A stretch of 64,000 nucleotides of DNA from Haloarcula hispanica ATCC 33960 (GCF_000223905.1 NC_015948.1:1426001-1490000); one strand, 5' to 3'. Counted from the first letter of the stretch, positions 8,208 through 17,306 are shown. The notes: generated by a model from the sequence alone, not told the origin. Program-made: numbers and translations.

Positions 8208-8881
8208 TGGTCGTCCTCGGTACAAAAGTGTACGTCGCCGGCGACGCCCGGGACCGTACGCTCGACGGCCTGCGCTCGATGGTCGGCAACGAACTCGGTG
8301 ACCTCGACGTGGCGTACGACATCGGCCTCCGGGACGACGAGTTCCCGTCAGTGACCGTCGACGGCCCCGACGAGACGGTCGCGAAGAACCTGCTGCGCGA
8401 GGAGTTCGGCGAGATGGTCGCCGACCACGAGGACGGCGAGACGTACGTCGGAACGCTCGATAGCTGGGACGAGGACGGCTTCGTCCTCGATGTCGGCTTC
8501 GGGCAGACGGTCCGAATTCCGGCCGATCAGCTCGGTCTCGGGCAGGGGACGCCCAGCCAGATCCGGAAGCGGTTCGGACTGGTCCAGCACCTTCCGCTCC
8601 GGTTCGTCGCCGGCGACCCAGCACGCCTCGCGGAGGTCGAACAGGACCGACTCTACGAGTGGACCCGTGGCGACAACGGTCGTATCAACGCGAACAGCGT
8701 CACGCGCTCCGAGGCGCGAGCGACGGTCAACCGCGCCGGCCACGCACAGGACATCGTCACTGTCGAACGCATCGGCCTGTTAGAACAGAGCATCATCTGC
8801 AACCCGGACACCGACCCGCCGGGGCTGCTCGCCGACATCGGGCAGTACATGCCGTCGGAGCTGCTGGCAATCGTGCCCTGA
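8207..8881 (+). CDS. DUF2110 family protein coupled to TFE
   Basis: The 224-residue acidic protein matches the archaeal DUF2110 family, whose members have no established function. It has no signal peptide or membrane segment. The central part (about 75-110) looks like a small beta barrel with Val-Gly-Thr-Leu, Val-Leu-Asp-Val-Gly-Phe and Val-Arg-Ile-Pro, reminiscent of an RNA-binding S1/OB-like domain, which is my inference. The start codon overlaps the tfe stop, so the two proteins are made from one transcript, hinting at a role in transcription or RNA handling. Confidence 0.85.
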   Translation: MVVLGTKVYVAGDARDRTLDGLRSMVGNELGDLDVAYDIGLRDDEFPSVTVDGPDETVAKNLLREEFGEMVADHEDGETYVGTLDSWDEDGFVLDVGFGQTVRIPADQLGLGQGTPSQIRKRFGLVQHLPLRFVAGDPARLAEVEQDRLYEWTRGDNGRINANSVTRSEARATVNRAGHAQDIVTVERIGLLEQSIICNPDTDPPGLLADIGQYMPSELLAIVP

Positions 8882-8891
8882 CTTTCGAGCT

Positions 8892-9674
8892 ATGAAACGC
8901 CGCCATCTCCTGTTGGTCGCCGTTCTCGCACTGGTCGCCCTTTCGGGGTGTAGCGGCTTCTTCGGCTCCGAAGAGGTCGACCCGGAGCGGCTGAACGAGA
9001 ACGCGAGCTACGACTGGAATACCTCGGCAGACGGAACAATCGTCATCGAGGAATCGAGATACACCGCCGTCTACGCCGTGGAGAACGAGACCTCATTTGA
9101 CGTGTACACCGTCGACGGCCTCGGGCGCGAGCGGAGTGTCCCTATCAGTGCGCTTCGGTTCCGGTACGCGAACGGGACGGTCGTTAGCGCCGCAAACTCC
9201 TCGCTGAGCGCTTCGGAGAGTCGCCAGCGAACGACAGTCAATCTCTCCGGGAACGTCTCCGGAAAGGTGGGCTACTCGGTCGCTCGGACCGGCAAGCGCT
9301 TCGCTTCCCCCACGCTCGTCGAGGACGGCTCGTACACGGTCGTGCTCCCGCCCAACACTGGGGCCGGGATTCCGTTCCTCTCGCGAATCAGCCCGGGAGG
9401 CTACGAGTCGGAGACCGTCGACGGCCAGCAGGTCATCCGCTGGGACGAGGTGACCTCCGACCAGATTGTCGTCCGGTACTATCTTGACCGCGACCTGTGG
9501 CTGTTCGGCGGCCTGTCGGCCATCGCCATCGTCATCGGCGTCGTGGGGACGCTGTACTACTATCGGCAGTTGCAGGAAGTGATTCGCCGACGCAAGGAGG
9601 CCGGTATCGACCTCGAAGAAGAGGACGGTGACGACGACCCGCGGGACCGTGGTCCGCCGCCAGGGATGCGTTGA
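8892..9674 (+). CDS. DUF5803-like lipoprotein with C-terminal membrane helix
   Basis: The 260-residue protein has a lipoprotein signal (Leu-Ser-Gly-Cys at about residues 16-19), an extracytoplasmic beta-rich domain of about 170 residues, a hydrophobic helix near residues 199-220 and a charged cytoplasmic tail rich in Glu, Asp and Arg. It follows the DUF2110 gene by 10 bp and may be in the same transcript. It resembles a haloarchaeal family annotated as DUF5803; function unknown. Confidence 0.8.
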   Translation: MKRRHLLLVAVLALVALSGCSGFFGSEEVDPERLNENASYDWNTSADGTIVIEESRYTAVYAVENETSFDVYTVDGLGRERSVPISALRFRYANGTVVSAANSSLSASESRQRTTVNLSGNVSGKVGYSVARTGKRFASPTLVEDGSYTVVLPPNTGAGIPFLSRISPGGYESETVDGQQVIRWDEVTSDQIVVRYYLDRDLWLFGGLSAIAIVIGVVGTLYYYRQLQEVIRRRKEAGIDLEEEDGDDDPRDRGPPPGMR

Positions 9675-9755
9675 GGCCGGATCGAAAGCGAGATCCGACG
9701 CGTTTCGCAGGCGCTAACCGGGTCACTTTTTCGCGTCGGGCGTACACACACGGCT

Positions 9756-10595
9756 ATGAGCAACGGGTGGTTCGCCGGGCTGGACCCGGACGACGACGCG
9801 GCCGCTGTCGAACAGATAGAGGCCGGGCGAGCCGACACGCCGGAGGACTGGCCACAGCAGGCAGTCGAGGCGGGGTTCGCAGACGACGAAGCGGACTACT
9901 ACGACCGTCTGCACGAGGTGACGATGGCGGCCACCAGCGCGGCGGTCGCCGAACGAGAGGGCGCTGACGACCAGCAGCTCGTCCACGCGGTCCGGGCGAT
10001 GGCCGACTGCGAGCGCACGGCAAACGAACTCGCCGAACGGGTCGCCGAGTGGGGCGGGAGCCGGCACGGTGATAGCGGGAGCGGCGTCGAGTACGCTCGC
10101 TCGCTGGCCGACCGAGACGACGAGGACGAGGGAGACACTGCCCTCCGGTCGCTCGCCGGGCAGACGGCCGAGCTGGCCGACGAAGCGGACTCGCTTCGGG
10201 CGTACATCGAACGGACCGCGCCCGCCGTCGCGCCGAACCTCTCGATGCTGGCCGGGCCGGTGCTTGCGGCCCGCCTGATTTCACTGGCCGGCGGCCTCGA
10301 AGCGCTGGCGAAGAAACCGAGCGGGACGGTACAGGTCCTCGGCGCGGAAGACGCGCTGTTCGCACACCTCAAAGGGAACGCGCCGTCCCCGAAACACGGC
10401 GTCATCTTCACCCACGAGTACGTGCGCGGGACCCGTCGTGCGGACCGCGGGTCTGCCGCGCGGGCGCTGGCCGGGAAGCTCTCAATCGCCGCTCGCGTCG
10501 ACCACTACAGCGGCGACCGTCGGCCGGACCTGCAGGCGGAACTCGACGGGCGTATCGAGCGGATTCAGGCCCGGGCCGAGGAGGGCGACGAATGA
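9756..10595 (+). CDS. nop5: Nop5/Nop56-family box C/D RNP core protein
   Basis: The 279-residue protein contains the Nop domain, visible as Ala-Pro-Asn-Leu-Ser-Met-Leu-Ala-Gly-Pro (about 162-171), Ala-Ala-Arg-Leu-Ile, Leu-Ala-Lys-Lys-Pro-Ser-Gly-Thr-Val-Gln-Val-Leu-Gly-Ala-Glu and the Lys-His-Gly-Val-Ile-Phe-Thr-His motif. It bridges box C/D guide RNA/L7Ae and fibrillarin in the 2'-O-methylation complex. It is shorter than many archaeal Nop5 proteins, with a reduced N-terminal and coiled-coil region, as seen in haloarchaea. It overlaps flpA by 4 bp (ATGA), so the complex partners are translationally coupled. Confidence 0.94.
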   Translation: MSNGWFAGLDPDDDAAAVEQIEAGRADTPEDWPQQAVEAGFADDEADYYDRLHEVTMAATSAAVAEREGADDQQLVHAVRAMADCERTANELAERVAEWGGSRHGDSGSGVEYARSLADRDDEDEGDTALRSLAGQTAELADEADSLRAYIERTAPAVAPNLSMLAGPVLAARLISLAGGLEALAKKPSGTVQVLGAEDALFAHLKGNAPSPKHGVIFTHEYVRGTRRADRGSAARALAGKLSIAARVDHYSGDRRPDLQAELDGRIERIQARAEEGDE

Positions 10596-11224
10596 CGCTC
10601 CCGACTGGCGTCGAGCGCCACGACTTCGACGGCGAGACGAGCCTCGCCACGCAGGGTCAGCCGGTGTACGGCGAGCGGACCGACGGCGACTGGCGGCGGT
10701 GGGACCCGCACCGCTCGAAGCTCGGCGCGATGCTCGAACAGGGGATGGACACCGGTCTGGAGGGCGGTGAGACCGTCCTGTACCTCGGTGCGGCGGCCGG
10801 GACGACCGTGAGTCACGTTGCCGATTTCGGCGGCCCGACCTACGCCGTCGAGTTCGCGCCCCGGCCCGTGCGGGAACTGCTGGACGCCGCGGAGAGCCGG
10901 CGGAATCTCTTCCCGCTGCTCAAGGACGCACGCAAGCCTGAGAACTACGCCCACGTCGTCGAACCGGTCGACGTCGTCGTGCAGGACGTGGCGACCAGGG
11001 GGCAGGCTCGGGTGGCGACGCTCAACAAACAGTTCTTGACTGACGACGGGCGGCTCCTCGCGGCTATCAAGGCCAGAAGCGAAGACGTGACCGCCGACCC
11101 CGACGCCGTGTTCGACAGTGTGCGTACGGAACTCAGCGCTGAGTACGAACTGCTTGAGACGGCGCGTCTGGACCCGTTCCACGAGGACCACCTCGGTATC
11201 GTTGCCCGGCCGCGAGAGGACTAG
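10592..11224 (+). CDS. flpA: Fibrillarin-like rRNA/tRNA 2'-O-methyltransferase
   Basis: The 210-residue SAM-dependent methyltransferase is the catalytic subunit of box C/D RNPs. Motifs visible are the N-terminal Gly-Val-Glu-Arg-His, Trp-Asp-Pro-His-Arg-Ser-Lys-Leu (about 31-38), motif I Val-Leu-Tyr-Leu-Gly-Ala-Ala-Ala-Gly-Thr-Thr (about 57-67), Tyr-Ala-Val-Glu-Phe-Ala-Pro-Arg (about 79-86) and Val-Val-Gln-Asp-Val-Ala. It starts inside the end of nop5 by an ATGA overlap and together they form the guide-directed modification enzyme. Confidence 0.96.
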   Translation: MTLPTGVERHDFDGETSLATQGQPVYGERTDGDWRRWDPHRSKLGAMLEQGMDTGLEGGETVLYLGAAAGTTVSHVADFGGPTYAVEFAPRPVRELLDAAESRRNLFPLLKDARKPENYAHVVEPVDVVVQDVATRGQARVATLNKQFLTDDGRLLAAIKARSEDVTADPDAVFDSVRTELSAEYELLETARLDPFHEDHLGIVARPRED

Positions 11225-11331
11225 TTGGGATTGGTACTGCCCGCGATAATCGTCCGAGACGGAATCCAGTTGTGCGGGCTGAGCGGGCGGGGACGGAAGG
11301 CTTTACCGGGTCGATTCCGATGTGCTGAGTA

Positions 11332-12411
11332 ATGGACGCGACGGGATCTGCCGAGCATTTTACCCGGATGGGGACGCTCGGCATCGAGGAAGAGTTCTAC
11401 GTCGTCGACGAGTTCGGTCGCCCGACGTCTGGCACGGACGAACTCGTCTACGAGACGGAGCCGCCTGCGGTTCTCGACGGCCGGCTCGACCACGAACTGT
11501 TCAAGTGCGTTATCGAGACGCAGACGCCGCGTATCGACGACCCGGCGGACGCCGGGAAGCACCTTCGGTCAGTCCGGGATGCGCTGGTCGACCACGCCGA
11601 AGCGAACGGGTTCGGTATCGCCGCTGCTGGACTGCACCCGCTGGCGAAGTGGCGCGAACTCGAACACGCCGAGAAGCCCCGGTACAAGTCCCAGCTAGAC
11701 CGAATCCAGTACCCACAGCACCGCAACACGACCGCAGGCCTGCACGTCCACGTCGGCGTCGACGACGCCGACAAGGCCGTCTGGGTGGCGAACGAACTCC
11801 GCTGGCATCTCCCGCTGATGCTTGCACTGTCGGCGAACTCGCCGTACTGGAACGGCTTCGACACCGGGCTGCAGTCCGCCCGCGGGAAGATATTCGAGGG
11901 CCTGCCCAACACCGGGATGCCGACAGCGTTCGACGACTACGACGCCTTCGAGACCTACGAACGGCGGATGCTCGAAACTGGTAGTATCGACGACCGCGGC
12001 GAACTCTGGTTCGACGTGCGACCGCATTCGGGCCACGGCACCGTCGAGGTACGTGCTCCGGACGGGCAAGCCGACCCGGACCGGGTGCTGGCCTTCGTCG
12101 AGTACGTCCGCGAACTCGTCGTCGATCTCGCCGAGCGCTACGAAGACGGGGAGTCCGGCCGGCGACTCCGCCGGGAGTTCCTCGACGAGAACAAGTGGCG
12201 TGCAATCCGCCACGGCCAGTCCGCAGAACTGATATTGCGTGACATCTCGACGACACGCTCGGTCGAGGAACTGGTCGAGATGGAGAGCGACCGGCTGGGT
12301 ATCGACGGACTGTGGGAGCTGTACGACCGCGAAAGCGGTGCCGAGCGACAGCGCCGGCTTCGTGCGGAGGAGGGGGTCATGGCGCTCGCTGACTCGCTTC
12401 GCCTGTCCTGA
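11332..12411 (+). CDS. gshA: Glutamate-cysteine ligase (haloarchaeal GCS2-type)
   Basis: The 359-residue protein belongs to the carboxylate-amine/glutamate-cysteine ligase type 2 family. In haloarchaea this enzyme makes gamma-glutamylcysteine, the main low-molecular-weight thiol, from Glu and Cys with ATP. Family motifs include Gly-Ile-Glu-Glu-Glu-Phe (about 17-22), Thr-Ala-Gly-Leu-His-Val-His-Val-Gly (about 139-147), Ser-Ala-Asn-Ser-Pro and Val-Glu-Val-Arg-Ala-Pro-Asp. Upstream, ggctttaccggg near 11309 is a plausible TATA element about 25 bp before the ATG, consistent with leaderless transcription. Confidence 0.92.
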   Translation: MDATGSAEHFTRMGTLGIEEEFYVVDEFGRPTSGTDELVYETEPPAVLDGRLDHELFKCVIETQTPRIDDPADAGKHLRSVRDALVDHAEANGFGIAAAGLHPLAKWRELEHAEKPRYKSQLDRIQYPQHRNTTAGLHVHVGVDDADKAVWVANELRWHLPLMLALSANSPYWNGFDTGLQSARGKIFEGLPNTGMPTAFDDYDAFETYERRMLETGSIDDRGELWFDVRPHSGHGTVEVRAPDGQADPDRVLAFVEYVRELVVDLAERYEDGESGRRLRREFLDENKWRAIRHGQSAELILRDISTTRSVEELVEMESDRLGIDGLWELYDRESGAERQRRLRAEEGVMALADSLRLS

Positions 12412-12523
12412 TCTGGGCTGTCGTCCGCGGCCGGACTTGCCTGCTCGATACTGCGGAGCGACAGGAGAGTCTGAGCCAAGGGTTTTTATCCAGCTGTAGC
12501 TTTTGTCCTCACAGAGACAACGC

Positions 12524-13090
12524 ATGTCTGCAGACGACAACGATCACGACGACCTCGAGGACACAGGCGATGTCCGTGAACGAATCGAACAGGAGGCGGA
12601 CCGCGCGGTCGAGCAGTTCGACGAAGGGATCGTCGACCTGCTGGCGTGGGTGCTCGACACGGAGACGCGGGCGCGGATCTACGTCCACCTAAGACAGCAT
12701 CCCGAGAGCACCAGCGAGGAGATAGCCGAGGGGACCGGTCTGTATCCGAGCACGGTCCGCGAGGCTCTGGCGGCGCTCACCGAGGAGGAAGTCGTGACCC
12801 GCCAGAAGCGTGAGAGCGACGGCGCGGGCAACAACCCCTACGAGTACAGCGCTATTCCGCCGAGCGACCTCGTCAACACCATCGTCGGTGACATCCAGTC
12901 GGAACTGAACACGGTGTTCAACCTCGACGACCATATCGGCGGCGGCGAGACGACGCTGGAACCCGACGACGAGCCGGTAACGATTTCGGTCGAGGATGCG
13001 AACGACGGCACGAACGACGCCGACGCCAGCGAGGACACTGGCGACGAAGGAAACGGGTCCGAGGGCGGCGACGACGACGCCGACGTGTAG
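12524..13090 (+). CDS. Winged-helix transcriptional regulator with acidic tail
   Basis: The 188-residue protein has a winged HTH domain (about residues 45-105) of ArsR/MarR style, with Thr-Ser-Glu-Glu-Ile-Ala-Glu-Gly-Thr-Gly-Leu and the recognition helix Tyr-Pro-Ser-Thr-Val-Arg-Glu-Ala-Leu. This is followed by a short alpha region and a 50-residue tail made almost only of Asp, Glu, Gly, Asn and Ser. A TATA-like ggtttttatcc lies at 12481, about 35 bp upstream of the ATG at 12524. The regulated genes are unknown; the neighbouring coaD-type gene follows after 70 bp. Confidence 0.82.
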   Translation: MSADDNDHDDLEDTGDVRERIEQEADRAVEQFDEGIVDLLAWVLDTETRARIYVHLRQHPESTSEEIAEGTGLYPSTVREALAALTEEEVVTRQKRESDGAGNNPYEYSAIPPSDLVNTIVGDIQSELNTVFNLDDHIGGGETTLEPDDEPVTISVEDANDGTNDADASEDTGDEGNGSEGGDDDADV

Positions 13091-13160
13091 TCAAAACGGG
13101 TTCCTGCAAGCCGTTTCGCGAGTCGATATTACTAAACCTACCCGCGCCGTTGCCCGGGAT

Positions 13161-13649
13161 ATGAATGTCGCGCTGGGGGGAACGTTCGACCCGATTCACG
13201 ACGGACACCGCGCGCTGTTCGAACGCGCATTCGAACTCGGGGACGTGACAGTTGGCCTCACCAGCGACGACCTCGCGCCGAAGACGCGCCACGACCAGCG
13301 CCACGTTCGGCCGTTCAGCGAACGGAAATCTGCACTCGCCGACGAACTCGCGACGCTCGCCGCCGACCAGGGCCGCGAATGGGCGGTCCGGGAACTCACC
13401 GAGCCGACCGGTATCGCCACGGAGCCGCAGTTCGACACGCTCGTCGTCTCGCCCGAGACGGAGACCGGCGGCCGCCGCATCAACGAGATCCGCGAGGAGC
13501 GGGGCCACGACCCGCTCGAAATCGAAGTCGTCCCGCACGTCCGCGCCGAGGACGGCGACATCATCTCTTCGACCCGGATCGTCGAGGGCGAAATCGACGA
13601 ACACGGGAACCTCACGCCGAACCGCACCGGCCGTCAGAACATTTCGTAG
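13161..13649 (+). CDS. coaD: Phosphopantetheine adenylyltransferase (archaeal type)
   Basis: The 162-residue nucleotidyltransferase carries the Gly-Gly-Thr-Phe-Asp-Pro-Ile-His-Asp-Gly-His motif (about 6-16) and the Ile-Ser-Ser-Thr-Arg-Ile motif (about 134-139) that bind ATP. It converts 4'-phosphopantetheine to dephospho-CoA, the penultimate CoA step, which also links to panB elsewhere in this window. The ATG at 13161 begins directly at the conserved core; longer in-frame versions would overlap the regulator gene. Confidence 0.93.
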   Translation: MNVALGGTFDPIHDGHRALFERAFELGDVTVGLTSDDLAPKTRHDQRHVRPFSERKSALADELATLAADQGREWAVRELTEPTGIATEPQFDTLVVSPETETGGRRINEIREERGHDPLEIEVVPHVRAEDGDIISSTRIVEGEIDEHGNLTPNRTGRQNIS

Positions 13650-13958
13650 CTACCAGCCCGGCGCTTCCAGCCCGGCCGTCTCCAGCAAGTCCTTCCAGCG
13701 CTGTTGAATCGTCAACCGGGAGACGCCAGTCGCCTCCGCGACAGCGGACTGGGACCGCTCCTCACCAGCGACCAGCGCGGCGACGTACACGCTGGCAGCC
13801 ATTGTCGCCTGTTTCGACCGGTCTTCGTCCGGAACTGTCGAGAGAAACAGGTCGACCGCGTGGGACCGCGCCTCCGTCCCGAGGTCGAGCCTATCCGACG
13901 CGGCTTCGATGTCGGAGAGCCACTCGTCGTGCTCGATTCGGTCGCTGGCGCGGTACAT
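13650..13958 (-). CDS. Single cyclin-repeat TFB-like protein
   Basis: This 102-residue protein looks like only the second cyclin repeat of transcription factor B. It has the alpha-helical core with Ala-Ser-Val-Tyr-Val-Ala-Ala-Leu and a C-terminal HTH with Ser-Gln-Ser-Ala-Val-Ala-Glu-Ala-Thr-Gly-Val-Ser followed by Thr-Ile-Gln-Gln-Arg-Trp-Lys, matching the BRE-contacting HTH of TFB. The zinc ribbon, B-finger and first cyclin repeat are missing. Its stop codon abuts the stop of the convergent coaD gene. It may act as a TFB competitor or a DNA-binding regulator; that is inference. Confidence 0.8.
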   Translation of the reverse strand: MYRASDRIEHDEWLSDIEAASDRLDLGTEARSHAVDLFLSTVPDEDRSKQATMAASVYVAALVAGEERSQSAVAEATGVSRLTIQQRWKDLLETAGLEAPGW

Positions 13959-14044
13959 ACGAGTTCGTTGTTCCCCATCCTACCTAAACCTTCGTCGCCC
14001 GCAAGCGAAGGGTTCTTGATGCCAACGCGGATACCGACTGGTGC

Positions 14045-14129
14045 GCGCGGGTTGCCGAGCCAGGCCAAAGGCGTAGCGCTTAGGACGCTATCCCGTAGGG
14101 GTCCGCCGGTTCGAATCCGGTCCCGCGCA
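14045..14129 (+). tRNA. tRNA-Leu (anticodon TAG)
   Basis: The 85-nt gene folds into a class II cloverleaf. The acceptor stem GCGCGGG (14045-14051) pairs with CCCGCGC (14122-14128) and A14129 is the discriminator. The anticodon stem TAGCG/CGCTA encloses the loop CTTAGGA with anticodon TAG. The long variable arm and the T-arm CCGG-TTCGAAT-CCGG follow. CCA is not encoded. A near copy of the 3' end lies at 14227-14247. Confidence 0.95.
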
Positions 14130-14226
14130 TTCTTGCTGCGAGCAAACCGCGAGCAGCAGAATCGCCAGCGGATTCCGAACCCTGGGAGTCGCAGCGGCCG
14201 AGCAACGCGAGGCCGACCGTCTCCAT

Positions 14227-14250
14227 CCGGTTCGAATCCGGTCCCGCACA
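14227..14250 (+). repeat. Duplicated 3' end of tRNA-Leu(TAG)
   Basis: Bases 14227-14247 repeat 21 nt of the T-arm and acceptor strand of tRNA-Leu(TAG) (14106-14126) exactly and in the same orientation, 121 bp downstream. No D-arm or anticodon arm accompanies it, so it is a fragment, not a gene. It could be an attachment-site scar, a remnant of a tandem tRNA, or a replication-slippage product. Confidence 0.8.
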
Positions 14251-14376
14251 CCGCTCTACCCGAACAGTTACTGGGGCGATAGCATCCACCGCCTCTACTG
14301 GCTGATTCTCACACCGCAGGAATCACAACTGCCGCTTATGAGGAGTGTCCGCGTCGTTCCAAACGAGGGACTGACG

Positions 14377-14565
14377 ATGTCGGTGTATGACCCACTCCGT
14401 GACCCGTCTGCTCGCCCCGCGGGATCGACTCGGTTTGAGTATGCGGTCGACGATGCGGACAATCCGACCGAGCTCACCGTCTTCAGCGATCAGGACGATG
14501 AGCTCCCCACCCACTGGATTTCGGTCGACATCGAGCACGCCGTCGCGCTCGACGAGATGCGGTGA
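14377..14565 (+). CDS. Small conserved haloarchaeal protein (DUF7511-like)
   Basis: The 62-residue acidic protein lies between the two tRNA-Leu genes. Its C-terminal part (Glu-Leu-Thr-Val-Phe-Ser-Asp-Gln-Asp, Trp-Ile-Ser-Val, Val-Ala-Leu-Asp-Glu-Met-Arg) resembles a widespread family of tiny haloarchaeal proteins that end in a Leu/Asp-Glu-Met-Arg motif. I prefer the ATG at 14377, though an ATG at 14338 would add 13 residues. No function is known. Confidence 0.65.
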   Translation: MSVYDPLRDPSARPAGSTRFEYAVDDADNPTELTVFSDQDDELPTHWISVDIEHAVALDEMR

Positions 14566-14701
14566 GCGAGGAGTGGGCTCGCTCAGGGTCGTGTCTGTTT
14601 GTTTTTGACGACAGAAGGGACAGCGAACGCTCTGGAAGCGTTGTGTCCGAAGTAAGTTTGCGTGGGTGCAGTCCCAAGGGAATGCACCTGCACTCTGAGA
14701 G

Positions 14702-14725
14702 TGCGTGGGACCGGATTCGAACCGG
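14702..14725 (-). repeat. Duplicated 3' end of tRNA-Leu(GAG)
   Basis: Bases 14702-14725 are identical over 24 nt to 14831-14854, the discriminator base, 3' acceptor strand and T-arm of tRNA-Leu(GAG), in the same orientation and 129 bp downstream of it. The flank just outside (ctgagag versus ctcagagaa) is also similar. No remaining tRNA body is present. It parallels the copy next to tRNA-Leu(TAG). Confidence 0.85.
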
Positions 14726-14830
14726 AGCAAGAAATGCTCGCTCACAGCAGTTCGCTGTGCGTTCCTCGCAAGGTTCGAATTCGCTCCGACCGACTTACCG
14801 AGCGCTCACGATATGTTCGCGCTCAGAGAA

Positions 14831-14915
<85 letters not shown>

Positions 14916-15046
14916 GCGCTCTTGCTGAGTGCATTCAATCGTTCCCGGTGGGATAATAAAAGCGCTTTCGTTTGGACCCGCCCCGGGAGGGTGTGTCACT
15001 CGCGCGAACCGGACGTTTGAAATATCACGAAACCGCTACGGGGGGC

Positions 15047-15550
15047 ATGGCCAAATACTCGACCGGCAGTAGTGGCGATAGCGCCGGCGGGAGCTGTGAG
15101 CTCTGCGGTAGCGACGGCGGCGACCTCCAGACCGCGAACGTCGCTGGTGCGACCCTCCAGGTGTGTGACAGCTGTGCGCGTGACCACGGGGAAAACGAGC
15201 GAACGACGGGCAGTGACAGCTCGCGCGACGAGCAGAACCGGAAACGCAAAGCCGCGCAGAACGCGGCGAAGATGCAAGACGCACAGCAGGCCGATGCCTC
15301 CCACTGGGAGGACGGCGCTGATTACGACGACGACCAGCTCCCGTATCTGGTCAGCAAGTACGGCGAGCGCGTGACGGAGGCGCGTCAGGGCGAGGGCCTC
15401 CAGACAGGTGAGTTGGCCGAGGAGCTCGATCTTGACGAAGCGGACATCCTCGCTGTCGAGCAGGGGCGCGCGACGCAGGCGAACGTCGGTGGGTCGACGA
15501 TCAAGGCGCTCGAACAGTACCTCGACATCGACCTCGTCGAGTCCAACTGA
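15047..15550 (+). CDS. mbf1: Archaeal multiprotein bridging factor 1 (aMBF1)
   Basis: The 167-residue protein has an N-terminal zinc ribbon (Cys-Glu-Leu-Cys about 18-21 and Cys-Asp-Ser-Cys about 40-43), a basic/polar linker, and a C-terminal Cro-type HTH (about 108-160) with [10 protein letters not shown] and Val-Glu-Gln-Gly. This is the archaeal MBF1 arrangement. The family associates with ribosomes and TBP; its exact role in archaea is unsettled. The ATG at 15047 places the ribbon at the usual position. Confidence 0.93.
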   Translation: MAKYSTGSSGDSAGGSCELCGSDGGDLQTANVAGATLQVCDSCARDHGENERTTGSDSSRDEQNRKRKAAQNAAKMQDAQQADASHWEDGADYDDDQLPYLVSKYGERVTEARQGEGLQTGELAEELDLDEADILAVEQGRATQANVGGSTIKALEQYLDIDLVESN

Positions 15551-15587
15551 CCCCGAATATTTTCGTGACTCCGCTGTAACGGTCGGT

Positions 15588-16715
15588 ATGGATCTCTCCG
15601 CTGCACAGCGAGCCATCCGTGACACCGTTCGAGAGTTCGCGGTCGAGGACATCCGTCCGAAAGCCGCCGATGCCGACCGCGAGCAGTCCTTTCCCGAAGA
15701 GTGCTGGGACGGGCTCGCGGATATCGACATCACTGGGCTGACGACACCGGCCGAATACGGCGGCTTCGACGCCGACAAGCCGACGTACGCGCTGGTCAAC
15801 GAGGAACTCGCGTACGGGTCGCTCGCGGTCGCGACGGCGCTGTCGGTCCACTGTCTCGCGACCTCGTGTATCGCACAGTTCGGCTCCAAAGCAGTGCAGG
15901 ACGACTGGCTCCCCGACATGGCCGACGGCCGCCCGGTCGGCGCGTTCGCGCTCTCGGAGCCACAGGCCGGGTCGAATCCGCGGGAGATGTCGACCACCGC
16001 CCGGCGCGACGGCGACGAGTACGTCATCGACGGCGAGAAGCAGTGGATTACCAACGGCAAGCGGTCGGGCGTCGTCATCGTCTTCGCGAAGACCGACCCC
16101 GACGACCCGGACTCGATAACGCAGTTTCTGGTGCCGAAAGACACCGACGGGCTCACCGTCGGCGAGAAAGAGGACAAACTCGGCCTCCGCGCGAGCGACA
16201 CGACTCCGCTCCAGTTCGACGGCGTCCGCGTGCCCGAGCGCTACCAACTGACCGAGGAGGGCAAGGGACTGGCCGCGGCGCTGTCGATTCTGACGACCGG
16301 TCGGGTCGCCATCGCCGCGCAGGCCGTCGGACTCGCACAGTCCGCGCTCGACGAGGCCCTCGACTACGCGCAGGAGCGCGAGCAGTTCGACCAGCCGATC
16401 AGCGAGTTCCAGACGATTCAGCACAAGCTCGCGGACATGGCGACGAACGTGCAGGCGGCGCGGCTGTTGACGTGGGACGCCGCAAAGCAACTGGAACGCG
16501 GCGAGCGAGCGAGAGCGGCGGCGAGCATGGCGAAGTACTTCGCGAGCGAGACGGCGGTGGACGTAGCCAACGAGGCGATTCAGATCCACGGCGGCTACGG
16601 CTACACGACGGACTACCCCGTCGAGCGCTTCTACCGCGATGCGAAGGTGACGACCATCTATGAGGGGACCAGCGAAATCCAGCAGAACATTATCGCACAG
16701 GACTTGCTGGAGTAG
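15588..16715 (+). CDS. Acyl-CoA dehydrogenase
   Basis: The 375-residue flavoprotein oxidises acyl-CoA to enoyl-CoA, passing electrons to ETF. Family signatures are Ala-Leu-Ser-Glu-Pro-Gln-Ala-Gly-Ser (about 121-129), Trp-Ile-Thr-Asn-Gly in the FAD-binding region, and Tyr-Glu-Gly-Thr-Ser-Glu-Ile-Gln near the C-terminus, where Glu359 is the likely catalytic base. Length is normal for short/medium-chain dehydrogenases. It lies 37 bp after mbf1 on the same strand. Chain length specificity (butyryl, isovaleryl, etc.) cannot be judged. Confidence 0.93.
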   Translation: MDLSAAQRAIRDTVREFAVEDIRPKAADADREQSFPEECWDGLADIDITGLTTPAEYGGFDADKPTYALVNEELAYGSLAVATALSVHCLATSCIAQFGSKAVQDDWLPDMADGRPVGAFALSEPQAGSNPREMSTTARRDGDEYVIDGEKQWITNGKRSGVVIVFAKTDPDDPDSITQFLVPKDTDGLTVGEKEDKLGLRASDTTPLQFDGVRVPERYQLTEEGKGLAAALSILTTGRVAIAAQAVGLAQSALDEALDYAQEREQFDQPISEFQTIQHKLADMATNVQAARLLTWDAAKQLERGERARAAASMAKYFASETAVDVANEAIQIHGGYGYTTDYPVERFYRDAKVTTIYEGTSEIQQNIIAQDLLE

Positions 16716-16763
16716 GCTCGACGGGGCGAAGCGGTTTTGCGGGCGTCGGCCCTATCGCTTGGT

Positions 16764-17306
16764 GTGACACACGACGCCGTCATCTACGACCTCGACGGGA
16801 CGCTCGTCAGGCTGGCCGTCGACTGGGCTACGGTGACCAGCGACGTCGCGACGGTCCTGCGGGAACGAAACGTCGACCCCGAGAACCGCGACCTCTGGGA
16901 GATGCTGACGCTGTCATCCGAGACCGGCCACCGTGACGCCGTCGAGGCGGCGATCACCGACCACGAGCGGACCGGGGCGCACGAGTCGGAGCGACTGACC
17001 CTCGCCGACGGCCTCCCACACAGCGTCCCCGTCGGCGTGTGCTCGCTCAACGCCGAGGAGGCGTGTCGGGCCGCGCTGGATGTCCATGGCCTCGACGGTC
17101 ACGTTGGGCCGGTCGTCGGCCGTGACACCGTCGAGTCACCGAAACCTGACCCGGAGGGTCTGCTGGCGATTGCCGAAGAAATCGGGGTCGACCCTGGCGC
17201 GGCCGTGTTCGTCGGCGATTCAGAGAGCGACGCGACGGCCGCCCGGCGGGCCGGGATGGCATTCGAGTGGGCGAGCGAGTTCGATCAAGCCCGGTATCGC
17301 GCGTAG
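16764..17306 (+). CDS. HAD-superfamily phosphatase (PGP/GPH-like)
   Basis: The 180-residue protein has HAD motif I Tyr-Asp-Leu-Asp-Gly-Thr-Leu-Val (about 8-15), a short helical cap, a Lys in Pro-Lys-Pro-Asp-Pro-Glu (motif III) and Val-Gly-Asp-Ser-Glu-Ser-Asp (motif IV, Mg2+). It probably hydrolyses a small phosphorylated metabolite such as phosphoglycolate. I chose GTG at 16764 because it puts motif I at the usual distance; a TTG at 16737 would add nine residues. Confidence 0.88.
   Translation: MTHDAVIYDLDGTLVRLAVDWATVTSDVATVLRERNVDPENRDLWEMLTLSSETGHRDAVEAAITDHERTGAHESERLTLADGLPHSVPVGVCSLNAEEACRAALDVHGLDGHVGPVVGRDTVESPKPDPEGLLAIAEEIGVDPGAAVFVGDSESDATAARRAGMAFEWASEFDQARYRA

Noticed and set aside
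14080..14289. Open frames over the tRNA-Leu region, reading sequences like Gly-Thr-Gly-Phe-Glu-Pro
   Set aside because: They come from translating the tRNA T-arm and acceptor sequences; the tRNA genes and their fragments explain them.
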